Program-made: the position numbers and the translations under genes
Notes under the pieces: model-generated
Database searches by the model: none
Told to the model about the DNA's origin: nothing
What the model saw: only the letters and a program-made list of their open reading frames with translations
Source: Agrocybe praecox
Taxonomy: Eukaryota; Basidiomycota; Agaricomycetes; Agaricales; Agrocybaceae
Assembly: GCA_964017145.1 (NCBI GenBank)
Contig: OZ024845.1
Coordinates: forward strand, 2,790,001-2,854,000
Direction of reading: 5' to 3'
DNA length: 64,000 bases
Shown: positions 1-12,400 of the stretch, in pieces
Layout of the letters: the number at the start of each line of letters is the position of its first letter
How positions within the stretch are numbered: position 1 is the first letter of the stretch

Positions 1-361
1 TATTTACATTGAGATAGCAACAGCTGTGGTAATAGAGCCGCAAGAAAAGGATTTATTCGCGAGATTTTGAATCGGGGCTCATTTCGGCTAACATAGGTTC
101 ACATCGAAAACTTTTATTTCACTGGTGTACCAAATATATGGGTTTGTAATATGTATATAGGACTAGCTACTTGGATCGGAGTAAACAACAGCTCATCGGA
201 GCTTGTCTTCTCTTCTCTTCTCATGTCTCCTCTGCTCGATACGAGTTCAACAAATATATACCAAGTTGTCGGCAGTGAGGCCTTGAGGATCAGCTCGTCG
301 CTTCCTGACTGCTTCATTTCGAGAGAATTAGAGTGCAGCTGATAGCAGACTGGGACAACAC

Positions 362-996
362 AGCACACGAGTACATGCTGTGGTAAGTGCCCTCTTCTCG
401 ATATATGACATTGAATACTTACATTTAATCCTAGTTTGTTCAAAATTTCCGCGCCACCTCATTATTTCGACAATAATGAAACACTGTGAGCTCGATTCAC
501 GCTGGATTAATTGGTGGATACACAATGGTGAGTGATTAATCGATTACGCCCTATGACGAACACGAAAATGAGGCCTACATTCGATGGAGCTCGTTCCACG
601 GCCCATACGGTGGAATCGACTGCTTGGAGGCACGCTGGTAAGTGTTTGCAAGTTCCACAGAGCTCGAAAATGATACTTACATGTACCGCCTCTCGGTTAT
701 GCGCCACACTTGCCATTGAAGCCCTCGCCGCCTCATCTTCCTGCATACGTCAACGATGGAATCCCTCGAACGAACCTTGTTCGCGCGCTGACAGGTTGAG
801 GTCAGTCTAAACACCAGGGTAAGTGTTTATGAATTACGGCGAACACAAAGTCGACACTTACACGCGACGTAGAAATTCCCTAGTTCCAAGGACTACAGCA
901 TAGTAAGTGTTCCGAAATTGTGCAAAGATTGAAAAAGACACTTACCTCTAGGTTTTTACCCATGCGATTGAAGCCCTCGCCGCCTCACCCGACACA
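362..996 (-). repeat. Array of spliced-looking repeat modules (minus copy)
   Basis: Read on the minus strand this stretch is a chain of short exon-like blocks separated by introns of about 45-65 nt. Each starts GTAAGT, carries a CTTAC branch-like site and ends in TAG or CAG. One block is only 18 nt (862-879). The same blocks recur in the same order on the plus strand at about 8340-8960. One frame through the 18-nt block and the next block is open and includes a VRSRDSIVDVCRKMRRRGLQ-like peptide, but other blocks contain stops. No family is recognised. It could be a decayed multi-exon gene or a spliced repeat. The array runs into the assembly gap, so its upstream part is missing. Positions 1-361 show nothing recognisable. 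Confidence 0.6.
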
Positions 997-1196
997 NNNN
1001 NNNNNNNNNNNNNNNNNNNNNNNNNNNNNNNNNNNNNNNNNNNNNNNNNNNNNNNNNNNNNNNNNNNNNNNNNNNNNNNNNNNNNNNNNNNNNNNNNNNN
1101 NNNNNNNNNNNNNNNNNNNNNNNNNNNNNNNNNNNNNNNNNNNNNNNNNNNNNNNNNNNNNNNNNNNNNNNNNNNNNNNNNNNNNNNNNNNNNNNN
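997..1196. other. Assembly gap of 200 N
   Basis: Exactly 200 N, the usual placeholder for a gap of unknown size. On its high-coordinate side is a WD40 repeat array of NLR gene 1. On its low-coordinate side is an unrelated repeat-module array. The gap therefore hides the 3' end of NLR gene 1 and probably broke because of the near-identical WD40 units. Confidence 0.97.
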
Positions 1197-4100
1197 ACTC
1201 TACTCCCATCTGGTGAGAATGCAACAGATGTTATACTGCCTATGTGACCTTGAAGTTCAGCCTCCATCTGGCCAGTGATTGTTTTCCAAATGCGCACAGT
1301 TTTGTCACGTGATCCAGAGACAATTCCACTTCCATCATGTGAGAATGCAACAGATGTGACATAATCTGAGTGGCCTTGAAGTTCAGCCTCAATCTGGCCT
1401 GTTATGGTATTCCAAATGCACACAGTTTTATCATATGATCCAGAGACAACTCTACTCCCATCTGGTGAGAATGCAACAGATGTTACAATATGTGAGTGCC
1501 CTTGAAGCTCAGTCTCCATCTGGCCTGTTGTTGCATTCCAGATGCACACAGTTTTGTCCTGTGATCCAGAGACAACTCTAGTCCCATCCCATGAGAATGC
1601 TACAGATGTAACAATAGCCTTACATTTCATCACAAGCCCTGATGGTCTCCAGCTCTCTGCTAATTCCAAATTCATCTTTGGCATTTTACGAACATCTGTG
1701 TTATAGATTTCTTCTATCAATGACCTCTTTGGTAGCCATGCTGATTGATAAACCTCTATACAGTGTTTTTCAATACCTTCAAAATTTTGAAGAACCCATT
1801 GATAGGCATCATTAACAAGAATTTGGAAATTGTCATGCTTGAAGATCTTATTCAACTATCAGCATTAAACTTCAGCAGATTATTATATTATACCAAATTA
1901 CATACCAACAAAGCAGTGAGCATATGCTCTAGTGATTTTATTGCAGTCTTCAGCTCCCCCAGAATGCTCAGACACTCTATCCAGTGCAAAAGATGCTGAT
2001 TGAAGAAGTCACAAAGAGCCTCTTTTAGCTTTTCAATAACATCCTTTTCAACTGTATCAAAACTCCCAATGGCTTCAAAATGAATGGCCCAATAAAGACA
2101 TGAATATTTCAGTGCTGCAGAAATTTTATCAACACTCTCTGAAATGTTTGTTCTGTCTTTGTGTGATATTGTAAGCTCTTCTGGGAGCTCACCCATGTTG
2201 CGCTTGAGTGATCGATTCATCTCTTTTAAACATTGCAAGGCCAATATTACATGAGCCCTGGAAGCAAAAATTGAAGAGAATGAGGGGCAGAGCTTTGGAT
2301 TACACCGTTCATCATTGGTTATAAAGTCAAAAAATGATGCATGAAATGGAGCCACTAGAGACCCAGGCTGTGTTGGGATATGAATAATAGAGGCAAGAGG
2401 GGTCAAAATTGGGCTAGCATCTATTTCTGAAAGGGAATTAATGGCCACCATTGACAATGGAATACAAAGGAATACAATGATAGACACAATATAGTGCATG
2501 TCTTTGTGTTCTTGTAAATCCAGTTTTTTGCAAGCATTTTCCAAAATTGCACCATACAAATCATCAATGTGGCTTTCAAAGTTTTGGATTGATTTTTGGC
2601 CCAGTTTGATCAATGTGGATAGCCGGCTTTTGTACAAGGGACCACCATCATCAATATAGCGAGCAGCAGTTGCTGCATAAATGAAAAGTGTTCCCGAAAG
2701 TTTGACAAGATCAGACAGATCACTAGATAAAGGCCATGGATCCATGCCTTTGTTATGCTTGGTGTTGATGTCTGACAGCACCTTGGTCAGATATGTCTGG
2801 ATGTCCTTTTCAACCACAACCTTTTCAATCTCATGGAGATAGAAACAATGCTGAACAGCCTCTTTGGATTCAAAGGCTTCACGAATATGAGGTTCATCTC
2901 GACTAGCTATAAAGATCTTCAAAGGAATTTTGGAGTCCGCATATTGAAGCACAAGACCAATAAAGGCAGAAACAGTTCTACGATTGTCACATTCATCAAG
3001 GGCATCAATGACAACAACTTTGTATGGCCTGTTCATTGTTCCAGTAGTTGCTTGGATAGGGTCATAAACAAGTTTTTGAAACTGAGCAGCCATATTAGAG
3101 TAGGATGTTTGGAGCAGATCAGGCTCAAGTTCAATGGCCTTGACAATCTCCAATTTGATGGTAGGTGAAGCTTTAGCAAGCCCATAAGCAATGACAGGGA
3201 TGATAAGATGTGCATTTGTGGTCTTTTCAGATGCACAGGATGCAAAAAAACTAGCAGCAAGCATGTTCTGCTTTGCAAGTCTCTCACAGAATGTGTGAGC
3301 AATAGTTGACTTCCCAGTTCCAGCCATACCGGCCATCCAATAGACATTTTGGCCACTAAGATCAAGTGCCCAGGCTTCCAAGTCTTCAAGGACCTTGATG
3401 CAAGTACCTTCCATGCAAGTCGTGGGTTCACCATAAGATGATTGCCGAGTGTTATAGGACATCATTTCATGATTAAGTATCTTGATGGAATCTAGGGCTA
3501 CATGAGCATTATTGACCTGCAAAGAAATATTGTACCTCACCAGAATTCATTCGCTATGGGTTTATTGATCAGTTTTTGCTACGAATTTGGTGATTCGAAA
3601 GACTGAATTACCTGTAAGATGTCATCCACCATCTCCTTGACTTTAAGTTGAGTGTCCATCTGTAAAATAGATATATATCAGATTGAGAGTATGTCAGAAA
3701 GGTATGAAGATAACCTGGAAAACATCACATAGCATGCATACGTTCCTCAAGGACTTCAGTATAGTATCCACATTTTTCTTTCCCTGGGCAACACGGGACA
3801 CCATTGACTGATCTTGTGATGACTCAACTGACTTGAGTTGTGCAACAAGAGCACTTAAGAGCACAGATGATCATAAAGGAGGAATAAGAGACGCGAAGAG
3901 ACGCGACATACCTGCAGAACATAACAATTCGATGGTCTAATGCCCGTGCACCATTGTGCTTCTTGTACTTTTCGATGATTGAGACGACAGCTTCCAGGCT
4001 TTGCTTCAAATCTTCCAACTCCTTCTCGTTCCCCGTAACAGTCTGATCGATAATACCCCACCAGTTAGTAGTAAACCTAGGCCATTGAGGGCCGAGATAC

Positions 4101-4899
4101 GTACCTCTACAAGCCCAATAATTGTTGTGACTGCGGATGTAGCTGCCTTCAACGGTGGAAATATATCCGAACAGGCGTTCAGTGCGGCGATTACTGTTTT
4201 GAATTCTTCATAAGCAACACCTGCCACCGCTTTCGCCTCCTGCTTCTTCGTTCTAGAACCCTCCACATCGTCATCCTGAAGCTCACCGAGCGTTCGATAT
4301 TCGTCGACTTGTGGAACCATGGAGGCCGTCGTGGAAACTGCAGACAACGTGATCTTCAATTTGGCAGAAACGGGGTGACCCTTGGAATCCGTCAAAGGAA
4401 AACCTGCCGCGTCTAGCATAAATCGTTAGCGTTAATATGTACACACATCGAAAAATACACTTACTAGCATTATCGAGGAAATCTTTGACTTTCGCCTCGT
4501 ATTCTGCTACGGCATGCTTGAATAGAGATATTTTTTGTCCGAATCCACGATAAAGAACAACTTTAAGCGCAGACGATGACTCGAATCGTCTGATTACAAG
4601 GGATGAACATCAAAAGATTTTGTAAGAGCTCAATGAAACACTCACATTTCATTGTTAACGTTCCATTCCCATTTAAGCAACGAGGAGCGAGGTATGGCGT
4701 GTGCCGATTCCGCGACCTGTTCCTTGCCAACGAACAACCGTACGGAGTAGTAGGATTGTGTCACCCGTTTGCCGTTCTCGACGTCGCCTTCAAATTCGAT
4801 ATCTATATCGATAAAGATCAGCAGAATGGATTACATCATAGAGGTCTAGTGCGGACTCTGTAGAATTGCGCGAAGTTGCTGGGGTTTCGGGGTTGACAT
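1197..4899 (-). CDS. NLR-like protein 1: C2-like, helical, NACHT, WD40 (3' end lost in gap)
   Basis: Cytosolic STAND/NLR-type protein, presumably a non-self or damage sensor (inferred from the family). Exons by splice signals and comparison with gene 2: 4899-4857, 4802-4646, 4589-4465, 4412-4105, 4042-3912, 3853-3715, 3659-3612, 3516-1906 and 1846 to the gap. All join in frame. The start MSTPKPQQLR is shared with gene 2. Residues 1-140 are beta-rich and C2-like (SYYSVRLFVGKE, LKWEWN). Residues 150-317 form a helical region. Exon 8 holds NACHT, with P-loop GMAGTGKST and Walker B VVVIDALDECD. At least four 42-residue WD40 repeats (DKTVCIWN, GHS-x2-VTSVAFS) begin near 1624 and run into the gap. 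No stop or frameshift is seen in the visible exons. The first intron contains an in-frame TAA, so it must be removed. The C-terminus is unknown. Confidence 0.85.
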
Positions 4900-6100
4900 A
4901 TTGAGCAAATATCACTTGAGTGTAAGAGAGCAAGTTTTGGGAAGCGAAGGTGTGTGGCAAACAGTGGCTGGTGGCTCCGTCGGGATTCGGAAGACATCAC
5001 GTTCCGGGCCTCATGCATCATGTCTGTCATAGGTGCGCTAAAATTATGCCACCAGCCCGTCCGTGACCGAGTGCAAGTTTCCAGAAACAACTGCATCATA
5101 TTCGAGAGGGTCACTCTCCCCAGTTGCGAAGAACCCATTCTTCAAGAAAACAATGTGCACGAACAGGTTCTCAGAGCTGCTTGAAGCCCGACTCCTGCAT
5201 TCATTCCCAGCTCAATTCTTCCGTCCAAACCGTAGCCCCTTCCGTCTATGCGTCCGTCTTTAGTAGAATATCAACGTCTCGAAGGTGTTCGAACCCAAGG
5301 TTGTGCACCGCAGAATGTATGGAGTTAGTTTCATTATTGCGGCACGTTTGTCTTTACGTTTATATTCTCAATATACTTAACCCATTCTTCGATAGGATCA
5401 TACTGGTAGCAGTCTCCCGCACGCGTCGCTGTAGCCTCGTCAAGAACTAAATCCGAGTCCTTCACTTTCTGCTATCACCCTTGGCATATATTACTTCCAG
5501 CAGATCATGTTTTTTGCGGTACTATCTTCTAGTATTCGAATGTCGGGGAATCGGGAATTTGTTCAGTCTTGGTCAGAAAGTAACCATCAAGGATGATCGA
5601 TGATCTGCGACTAAGCTTCTTTTTTTTTGTAATTCTAGTCTTTTCTCCAACTCTTCTCCCATTGTCATCGGTTACCCTTTCTTTGGTCAATTAGACGAAC
5701 GTTACCACCAAGTCCTTTTCTACCTCCTCAAGTCATCGACCCTCGATGCGAACATACATATGAATCAAAGCCTCGTTTACTACTGCGGATATTTACCACT
5801 CAGTGTATGTTGCTTGGAAGGCTTTTTTCCCTCATCGCATTTGCACCTGGTCCAAACTCCGAGCTCGATGGTGCTTTTTCTGCTCTCATTCACCTTCTCC
5901 GCCATATCATTTCACTTGATAGTCATCATCCTTACCCCCGCCGTTCAGCCTCAACGATTCTGCCACGACACTGCTCTCAATCATCACCCGATTCCGTGGA
6001 CATCGTCTTATATACCTTATCGACTTTCGACATGGCCTTCGAGTTCCTGGCCTTCGAGCTCCGATCCGCAATTACCTCCAACATGCTCGAAAGTGTTCTC
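4900..6100. repeat. Upstream part of the NLR segmental duplication (copy 1)
   Basis: The first roughly 170 bp upstream of the NLR gene 1 start (4900-5070) align almost base for base with 32414-32570 upstream of gene 2, so the duplication carried the promoter. Patchier similarity continues: 5110-5350 matches 32790-33080, and 5760-6090 matches 33540-33850. Copy 2 carries about 215 bp of extra sequence (about 32575-32790). Open frames here, such as 5760-6260, are not conserved between copies and are not called as genes. No TATA box is assigned. Confidence 0.7.
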
Positions 6101-6234
6101 TACGCTGCGATTTCCGGTCAATGTCGGCAGAGATGAAATAGTGGCATACCAGCAACCCCACCTTTCTTTCCTGGACCCTTTGACCTTCATCAATTCACAC
6201 CTCATTCACTGCTGGCTTGATTATGCCTGGATAG

Positions 6235-7040
6235 TACTCAAATCCATCGTCCTACGGTGAAATTCGCCCTGCATATATCAAGGCATTAAAGTCAACCACG
6301 ACCCTCTAATCGGATTAGAGCGACATCAAGTGGGAAGATCTAGGTCTTAGCATCGTTTTTCTCGCATCTTTTAGCTACGCTACAAATTGTGCTCGTCAGG
6401 GTGTCAAGAAATCGCCAACATTACCTCTCAATGCCTCAAACCATATTTCAGTCGCCTTCGTCTTCCTTCATGGTTTGACCCCTCCAACTTCCATCAACCC
6501 CAATTCTGGTGGATCAATGCGTCAAACTCAAGCAAAATTGTCGGTACGGAGAATCATGGAATGTCGATTTAAGTGTCGGCTCCAGCATTGTGCAGTCCCT
6601 CCGACTACTAGTTTCCAAGGATATTTGCTGTCAGACGGCTAGCCAGTCCGCAGATCGTATATTCTGGTGGATTTCAAATCACCTGGTTATGTCGCATCGA
6701 GCCTCGGGGGGAGATGCCCATCCGTATGCTATCACCCACAGACCGTCTGCGTCGTCCGAGAATTTTTTTTGCAGCAATGAAGTCATCGCCTCTCGTGGCA
6801 CCCACTATCGTTATTTGCTCAAATAACTACTCGTCAGCGCTCCAGCACCATCCTTTTTCAGCTCATTTGCATATGATTCCCGCTCGCAAGTATAATTCGG
6901 ATGAGGGTTATCTTTTGGTACTGTGGGTACAGATGGCGGACATTGAAGGTTGCTTTGGTTTTAAAAGTGACGTGAGTATGGATTTTCTGAAAAGATTAGA
7001 TGTGGAACTTACAAACTAGTTTTATCACAGGCTCCTCGAT
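6235..7040 (+). repeat. Dispersed repeat B, copy 1
   Basis: Near-identical to 56095-56893 and more distantly related to 14310-15195. The landmark at its end is an intron-like segment beginning GTGAGTATGG and ending TATCACAG, present in all copies in related form. Open frames inside differ between copies, so no protein is called. It may be a gene fragment carried by a DNA element. Confidence 0.7.
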
Positions 7041-7499
7041 GTTTGATAGTTGTTAGTACGAGTCTGGAGACGGGCTCCTCAATGCCACCCCTGACCAAAC
7101 CACTTCCCTCTCTCGCATCATCTCAGAGCCATCTCCAAGCTTCCCAAGTCCGAAACACTTGCCATTATGTAGTTCGTCAAACGAGCTCTTGCTACACGAG
7201 CAGCCCTCCATCTTAGTGTCAACTCCGACCTTCCCTCCTATGCCCTTCATCTTCGTGCACCTCATTCCACTCCGTGTTGTCGCCTACGTTGTGTTCGCTC
7301 CGCTGTTCGGAATCACCTCCTGCGGTCCTGGGATCCATGTTTGTTCGTCGAAATGGCAGCGGTCAAACGGAAAGGCCTAGAAATCGTGTGGCCATCGTTT
7401 TCGAGTCGCGCAGAACTGTGGACACTCACCCCTGAGCCAAAGCAGTCGTGTGGATGCGTCAATCAAGCTCGTAGTTGTCGGTGCACTCAAAGGAAAGAG

Positions 7500-8960
7500 C
7501 TGGGTGTGGATGCATGTGTAAGTGTCATTTCCAACCTCTGCGCAAGTTCAAACCACTTACCGTCGACAATGTAGCCCATGGAACGAGGATTTCTACATGT
7601 GGCACGAGCAGGTAAGTTCCGTAATTCGTCATAACTCATAAACGCTAATACCTTACATACCATCAGAGTTGGGTGGCATTTGGAATCTCGTGATGATTAA
7701 TTCATCGTTGTGTCTCTGCGTAGCCTCCACACTCGAAGGGAAAAGGGGGCGACAGCGCCCCTCGTCGAAATCGTAAGGCCTAATGGTGGATGCACGTGTA
7801 AGTCTTGCTTTCAAGTTTCAACCTCTCGACGCTTCAAACCACTTACCCTCGTGTTTAGAGCCGTCTCAGCGTGTAAATCAACATTGTTAAAGGGGTTCCA
7901 TCGTCAATGTGTGTCGCAATGTAAGGCTATGAGGACATCAATTAGAAGGGTACAGAACATAGACGTGGCCAAACAGGTAAGTGTCATTGTCAAGTTTGGC
8001 TGAATTTCCGAAAACTTACCAATGTGTAGGGATCGTCATGATTCGCAAAAGCTACCGTCGTATTTCGATTAATCTAAAACAAGCTCGCGGAAGTGATTTT
8101 GGCGTCGGCGGGTGCAGGAGGACGAGGCAGGAGGACTTCGGTTGCTAGGGTGCAGAGCCTAGACGCGGATAAACAGGTGGATCTGTTACGCATGCATGTA
8201 AGTATCCTGTTGGCGTTCTCCACAGTCTGTAAAGACTTACCATCGTATTAGCCCATGGATCGAGTTCGTTCCGTTGAATCTGTGTTTGACGTGTATAGAG
8301 TGAGACGGCGAGGACATCAATCGCAAAGGTACTGCAAAACCTAGAGGCGGTTCATGTAAGCGTCTTTTTCAATCTCTCTGCACAATTTCGGAACACTTAC
8401 CATCATGTAATCCCTGGAACTAGGGCATTTCTACATTGCGTGTAAGTGACCGATTTATGTTCTCCGTAATTCCCAAATGCTCACCATGCTGTTTAGACTG
8501 GACAAACCCGTCAGCGCGTAAACGAAGCTCGTTCGAAAGATTCCGTCGTTGACATGTGCAGGAACATGAGGCGGCAAGGGCTTCAATCGCAAGCGGGGTG
8601 CAGAGCCAAGTGGTGGATGCCCATGTGAGTATCATTTTCAAGCTCTGTGGAACTTGCAAACACTTACCAGTGTGTTTCCGAGCAGTCGATTTCATCGTTT
8701 GGGCGATGGAACGAGCTCCATTGAAGTAAGTTTCATTTTTGTATTCGTCAGGTCATAATCACTTACTAGCGTGTCTCCAACAGTCGAATCCTTCGTGCCA
8801 GCGCCTGAATTGAGCTTCTTGAACTCCGTCGTCGTCGAAATGAGCAGGCGGCAAGGATTTCAACGAACCAGGATTCAAAGTAAGTGTCCAATGACGAATG
8901 TCGAGAGAAGACTTACCACAGCGTGTACTCGTGCGTTGCATTACCGCTAGTCGGAGTGAC
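7500..8960 (+). repeat. Array of spliced-looking repeat modules (plus copy)
   Basis: About ten segments begin GTAAGT or GTGAGT and reach an ACTTAC motif about 35-45 bp later, followed by TAG or CAG: starts near 7518, 7611, 7798, 7978, 8201, 8360, 8442, 8627, 8728 and 8881. Between them lie blocks of 18-170 bp. Several share a core reading GAGGCGGCRAGG then CTTCAATCGCAA. The 18-nt block at 8424-8441 and its neighbours match the minus-strand array at 362-996 in order. Conserved splice-like signals with decayed coding blocks suggest a duplicated multi-intron gene that has degenerated, or introner-type intron copies. No product can be named. Confidence 0.6.
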
Positions 8961-9059
8961 GTGTAAAAAAGGGTTTTGCATAAGTTATTCTGTTGTGAAT
9001 TCGGGGAGGAGGACATGGAGAAAATCATACATTGTAGTGCGTCCTGTGAGCCAGAACTT

Positions 9060-9355
9060 TTTTCTGTGGATAAGATATGTTCTCCTAGATCTATTACAAT
9101 GTATACAGATTAAATTTGGCCGAAGCAACACGAATTGAATGTAATACAAATCACGGCGCTCAAATAAAAGAGGGGATCGCAGCACAAAATACGAGGCTCC
9201 CTTTGCCAAAGCGTCTCACGAAATACGTTGGGGAATATGGGTAGATCATACAATAGTCTATAGCCCAGTTCAAACGCACGAAACGCCCTAAGAACGACGA
9301 AATACGGCAAACACTTCATTTCCGCCTCGTGCGTGCGCATCTTTCACACCAGATG
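9060..9355 (-). repeat. Segment inverted relative to its second copy
   Basis: The reverse complement of this segment matches 56893-57178 closely, including a shared peptide HEAEMKCLPYFV (minus strand here, plus strand there). Flanking repeats B and C are in the same orientation at both loci, so this piece has flipped in one of them. The peptide is not recognised. Confidence 0.7.
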
Positions 9356-9429
9356 ATGTTCGTTTAGTGTCAGAATTAATTGGGTTATATTAATAGATGC
9401 TCGGAAACGAGTTTGGCGTTACTTTCATT

Positions 9430-12400
9430 ACGTGTAAGTCGTTATTTAGCAGGAAACTAGATGCAAAGGGGAAGGAGGGGAGGGTAGGTAGGTCGGTTAA
9501 TGTAGGGTCTGCTGTATCGACTCTGGGCTCTGTGACGGTTGGGTAACCAGATACCTATGTAGATAAGAGGTATACCTTGTCACGAGTGTGTTATTTGCTG
9601 AAGAAAGAGTGCAATAACGGTGTGTTTTTCAAATACCTGATTTAAGCGCCCGTCAACAATTTGATATTTTTATTACAACTACACAGTTTTTATCTTATCT
9701 TATTCATTGAATTTGCATCAAATGCGATGTACAACCAAACTAAATGCCTATTTCACGAGTTCTTATGCGCTTTCAAGCGGTAATTTGATTCTGGATCTAG
9801 GAACACGTATATGATGTATCATGAGATTTATGTGCTGTAGAGCATAATGTCAACACTTTTCCGCAAAGGATGTGCCCTATGGTGAATGATGGACTCGCTA
9901 CTACCGAGAATGTAAGGCGCAGGCTGTAAGTTACGCGAGTTCTACGTAGTGGGATAGAGGTACTACATCATTACCAAACATCTATACGATATATTATGGA
10001 GTATACAGGGCGTACAGAACGATTATAGTGTAATATACATACCTCTGAATGGTCAAGCGTGCTTCTCGATAAGTACATTTCCCACAAAGGAACTGTGTGT
10101 GTCGTAAAGTGAATGATAGTGCGCTTGCTCGCGGTTACGAAGAATGTAAAGTGCGGGGTCTTCACGCGAATCGTATGTAGGGGGATAGACGCGTAGCGAG
10201 CTGAAACGCAAGAACGAGAAAAGTACAAAGAGTTAGGATATTTTGTCAAAGGTCAGGTCGGAAAATACGCACCTATGAGTTATCCTTTGCCCCTAACGAA
10301 TGTTCATGGCGGAAAGAATAGGTACTGAGGAGGTATGGTGAGACTGCTTCTGTGTGTAAACACAAGTCAGTGTACTGACTCGAATTCAGACAATACACCC
10401 CTGTAGTCAAGGTTCAAACGCACATCAGATTCGCATGAAAGGGTCAAGTCAGAAAATACACACCGTTCAATCATCCATGTGTCTGCCCTAGGAAATCCAC
10501 ACCGAACTTTGCGCACAACACTATATCCGCCCAAAGATACGGAGTCCTGATTCGCCGGACGACCTCTTGCTCATTGATATGACGTGAAACTCCTTGCGGT
10601 AGAGTAGGGGGGTAGTTCCAATAGTTCAGGGACGTCTTCGCAGAAATAGAGTGACTGAAGTTGATTGGGCAGAACCTTGTCGGATTAACAGGCGAGGACG
10701 ACGACGATTGGGATCGTGTTTCTGAAAAAACTGACATGGTTGGGTCCACACCACCAGGGACAGGACCACACTCAGTAGGCAGCTCGCGAGGGAAGAGCAT
10801 GCACGTAGCATAGGACGGATTTTTGTGTTTGGATGTCCCTAAGACCTAATGACTTCAATCAATGTGAGCGTTTTTTCACCCCAAAAACAGAAAGAAATAC
10901 CAAAATATACCTTCCATGTGCTCAATTGCATGAAAAATCTTGGTGAGTTCTTCACCCTCTTCATAGCACGAGTCGTCAGCTCATGGTGATATAAGAACAG
11001 ATATGCTGTAAGGCGCGGGTAGGACACAGAGGGTCGTAGCGTCATCGGTGTTGGTCGGTCGTATTCGGCCCGACGTCTAATTTCGGATTAGGTACATCCC
11101 TCGTCAAGTTTTTTCTTGCAGCTTCTTCGATCCTTCATCGATTGTTTCCCCAGCCTCTCATCGGAGCCACTTCTGTGCGTGGACTCGAGCCCTTTCAGAG
11201 ACCATCGATATGCGACTCTCTGAACCGGACGACATTGTATGAGTAATAGAGGACGTTCGATGCAGCGTGGATGAGTTAGGAGAATCGCGTCTTCCTATAT
11301 AACAGTAAGCCTCTTAAAATGTCATTGTTTCTAGAACTTACGGGCGTCGTTGTTCCTCGCATCATCCCAGAGCCAACCCTCTAGCATCTCAGTGCCAACT
11401 CCAACCTTCCCCACTCTTCGTGCACCTCTTTCCTACCATGTTTTTGCCTACAACGAACGTGTCCGCCGTTCGGAATCATCTCTCGGGATCCATGTCCGTT
11501 CGTCGAAATGGTGGGGGTCAAACGGAAAAGCCTAGAAATCCTGTAAGCATCGTTTTCGAGTCATGCAGAACTATGGACACTCAAGTACTCAAGGCCTGAG
11601 CCACAGCAGTTGTCTGGACGCGTCAATCACCGCTGCGCCGTTCCAAGCGTTAGGCCAGCACCGTCACGAGAAGATACTTTGGTCGCACCTTGACGCTATG
11701 TGGGTCTCCGCGGAATGTGGGGCCAAGCTACGCACTTTCACGCAACACAACAAGCATGTTCCAGCTGGTATCGATGTGCAAGAGGTCGTCCGGCAAATTA
11801 GGACTTCGCATCTCATTCGAATGGACCGTTCACGCTGCGTAATGAGCAAGACTGTCAGTGTGGATTTCCTAGGGCGGATACATGAAGAAAACGGCTTCGT
11901 CATGGGGGATATTTACACTGAAGAATTAATGAAGGTTCATCCAAACCCACCTCTCCCTGTTGCTCCTGTCGCTCTCTCAACCCCTTCCCTCCGTCCTCCT
12001 CTTCCTCAGTGCGAAGGAAATGGGTCCTTCTCGCCCTCAATCCCACCATCCTCTTCTACCGTCCCTGTCGCTCATCTGCATCAAGTACTGCGCTCTCTCT
12101 GTGAGAACTGATGATCCAACTATTCATGGAAAATTGGTTCTCGAATTGCGGAAACCGACGTGCTACAATTCCGAAAGTCAGATGATAGTGTACAAAGGAC
12201 GGAGGATCTTCAATGCAGCATGGTCAAAGCTCTTGTCCTCTCCGATCCCTGCTATTACCTCGACAGTCGTCCCTGCTTGTTTTCCCTGTCCGCGTCATTC
12301 GTCAAATTGTCGCCTGTCCCCCTGTCGTGTGTTGTATCGGTCAACGTCAACACTAGCAGTGCGTTATTACCCTGTCGACCCCTATCGACCATCCTATTTA

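Noticed and set aside
920..1216. Open frames spanning the N gap on both strands.
   Set aside because: They are open only because N codons are not stops. Sequences on the two sides of the gap belong to unrelated features.
4830..4842. Apparent nonsense change right after the start of NLR gene 1 (ATG TAA, where gene 2 reads ATG CAA at 32351).
   Set aside because: This ATG lies inside a 54-nt intron (GTCCG... to ...AG, CTGAT branch) in both genes. The real start is the conserved ATG at 4899 and 32413, which joins the next exon in frame.
5760..6260. 166-codon open frame on the plus strand.
   Set aside because: Not conserved in the duplicate at 33.5-33.9 kb; Ser, Pro and Leu-rich chance frame in pyrimidine-rich DNA.
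11563..12111. 182-codon frame in repeat C as a real host gene.
   Set aside because: Its first third is conserved in copy 2 but the second part changes frame and becomes Ser/Pro-rich. It is treated as a gene fragment in a repeat.
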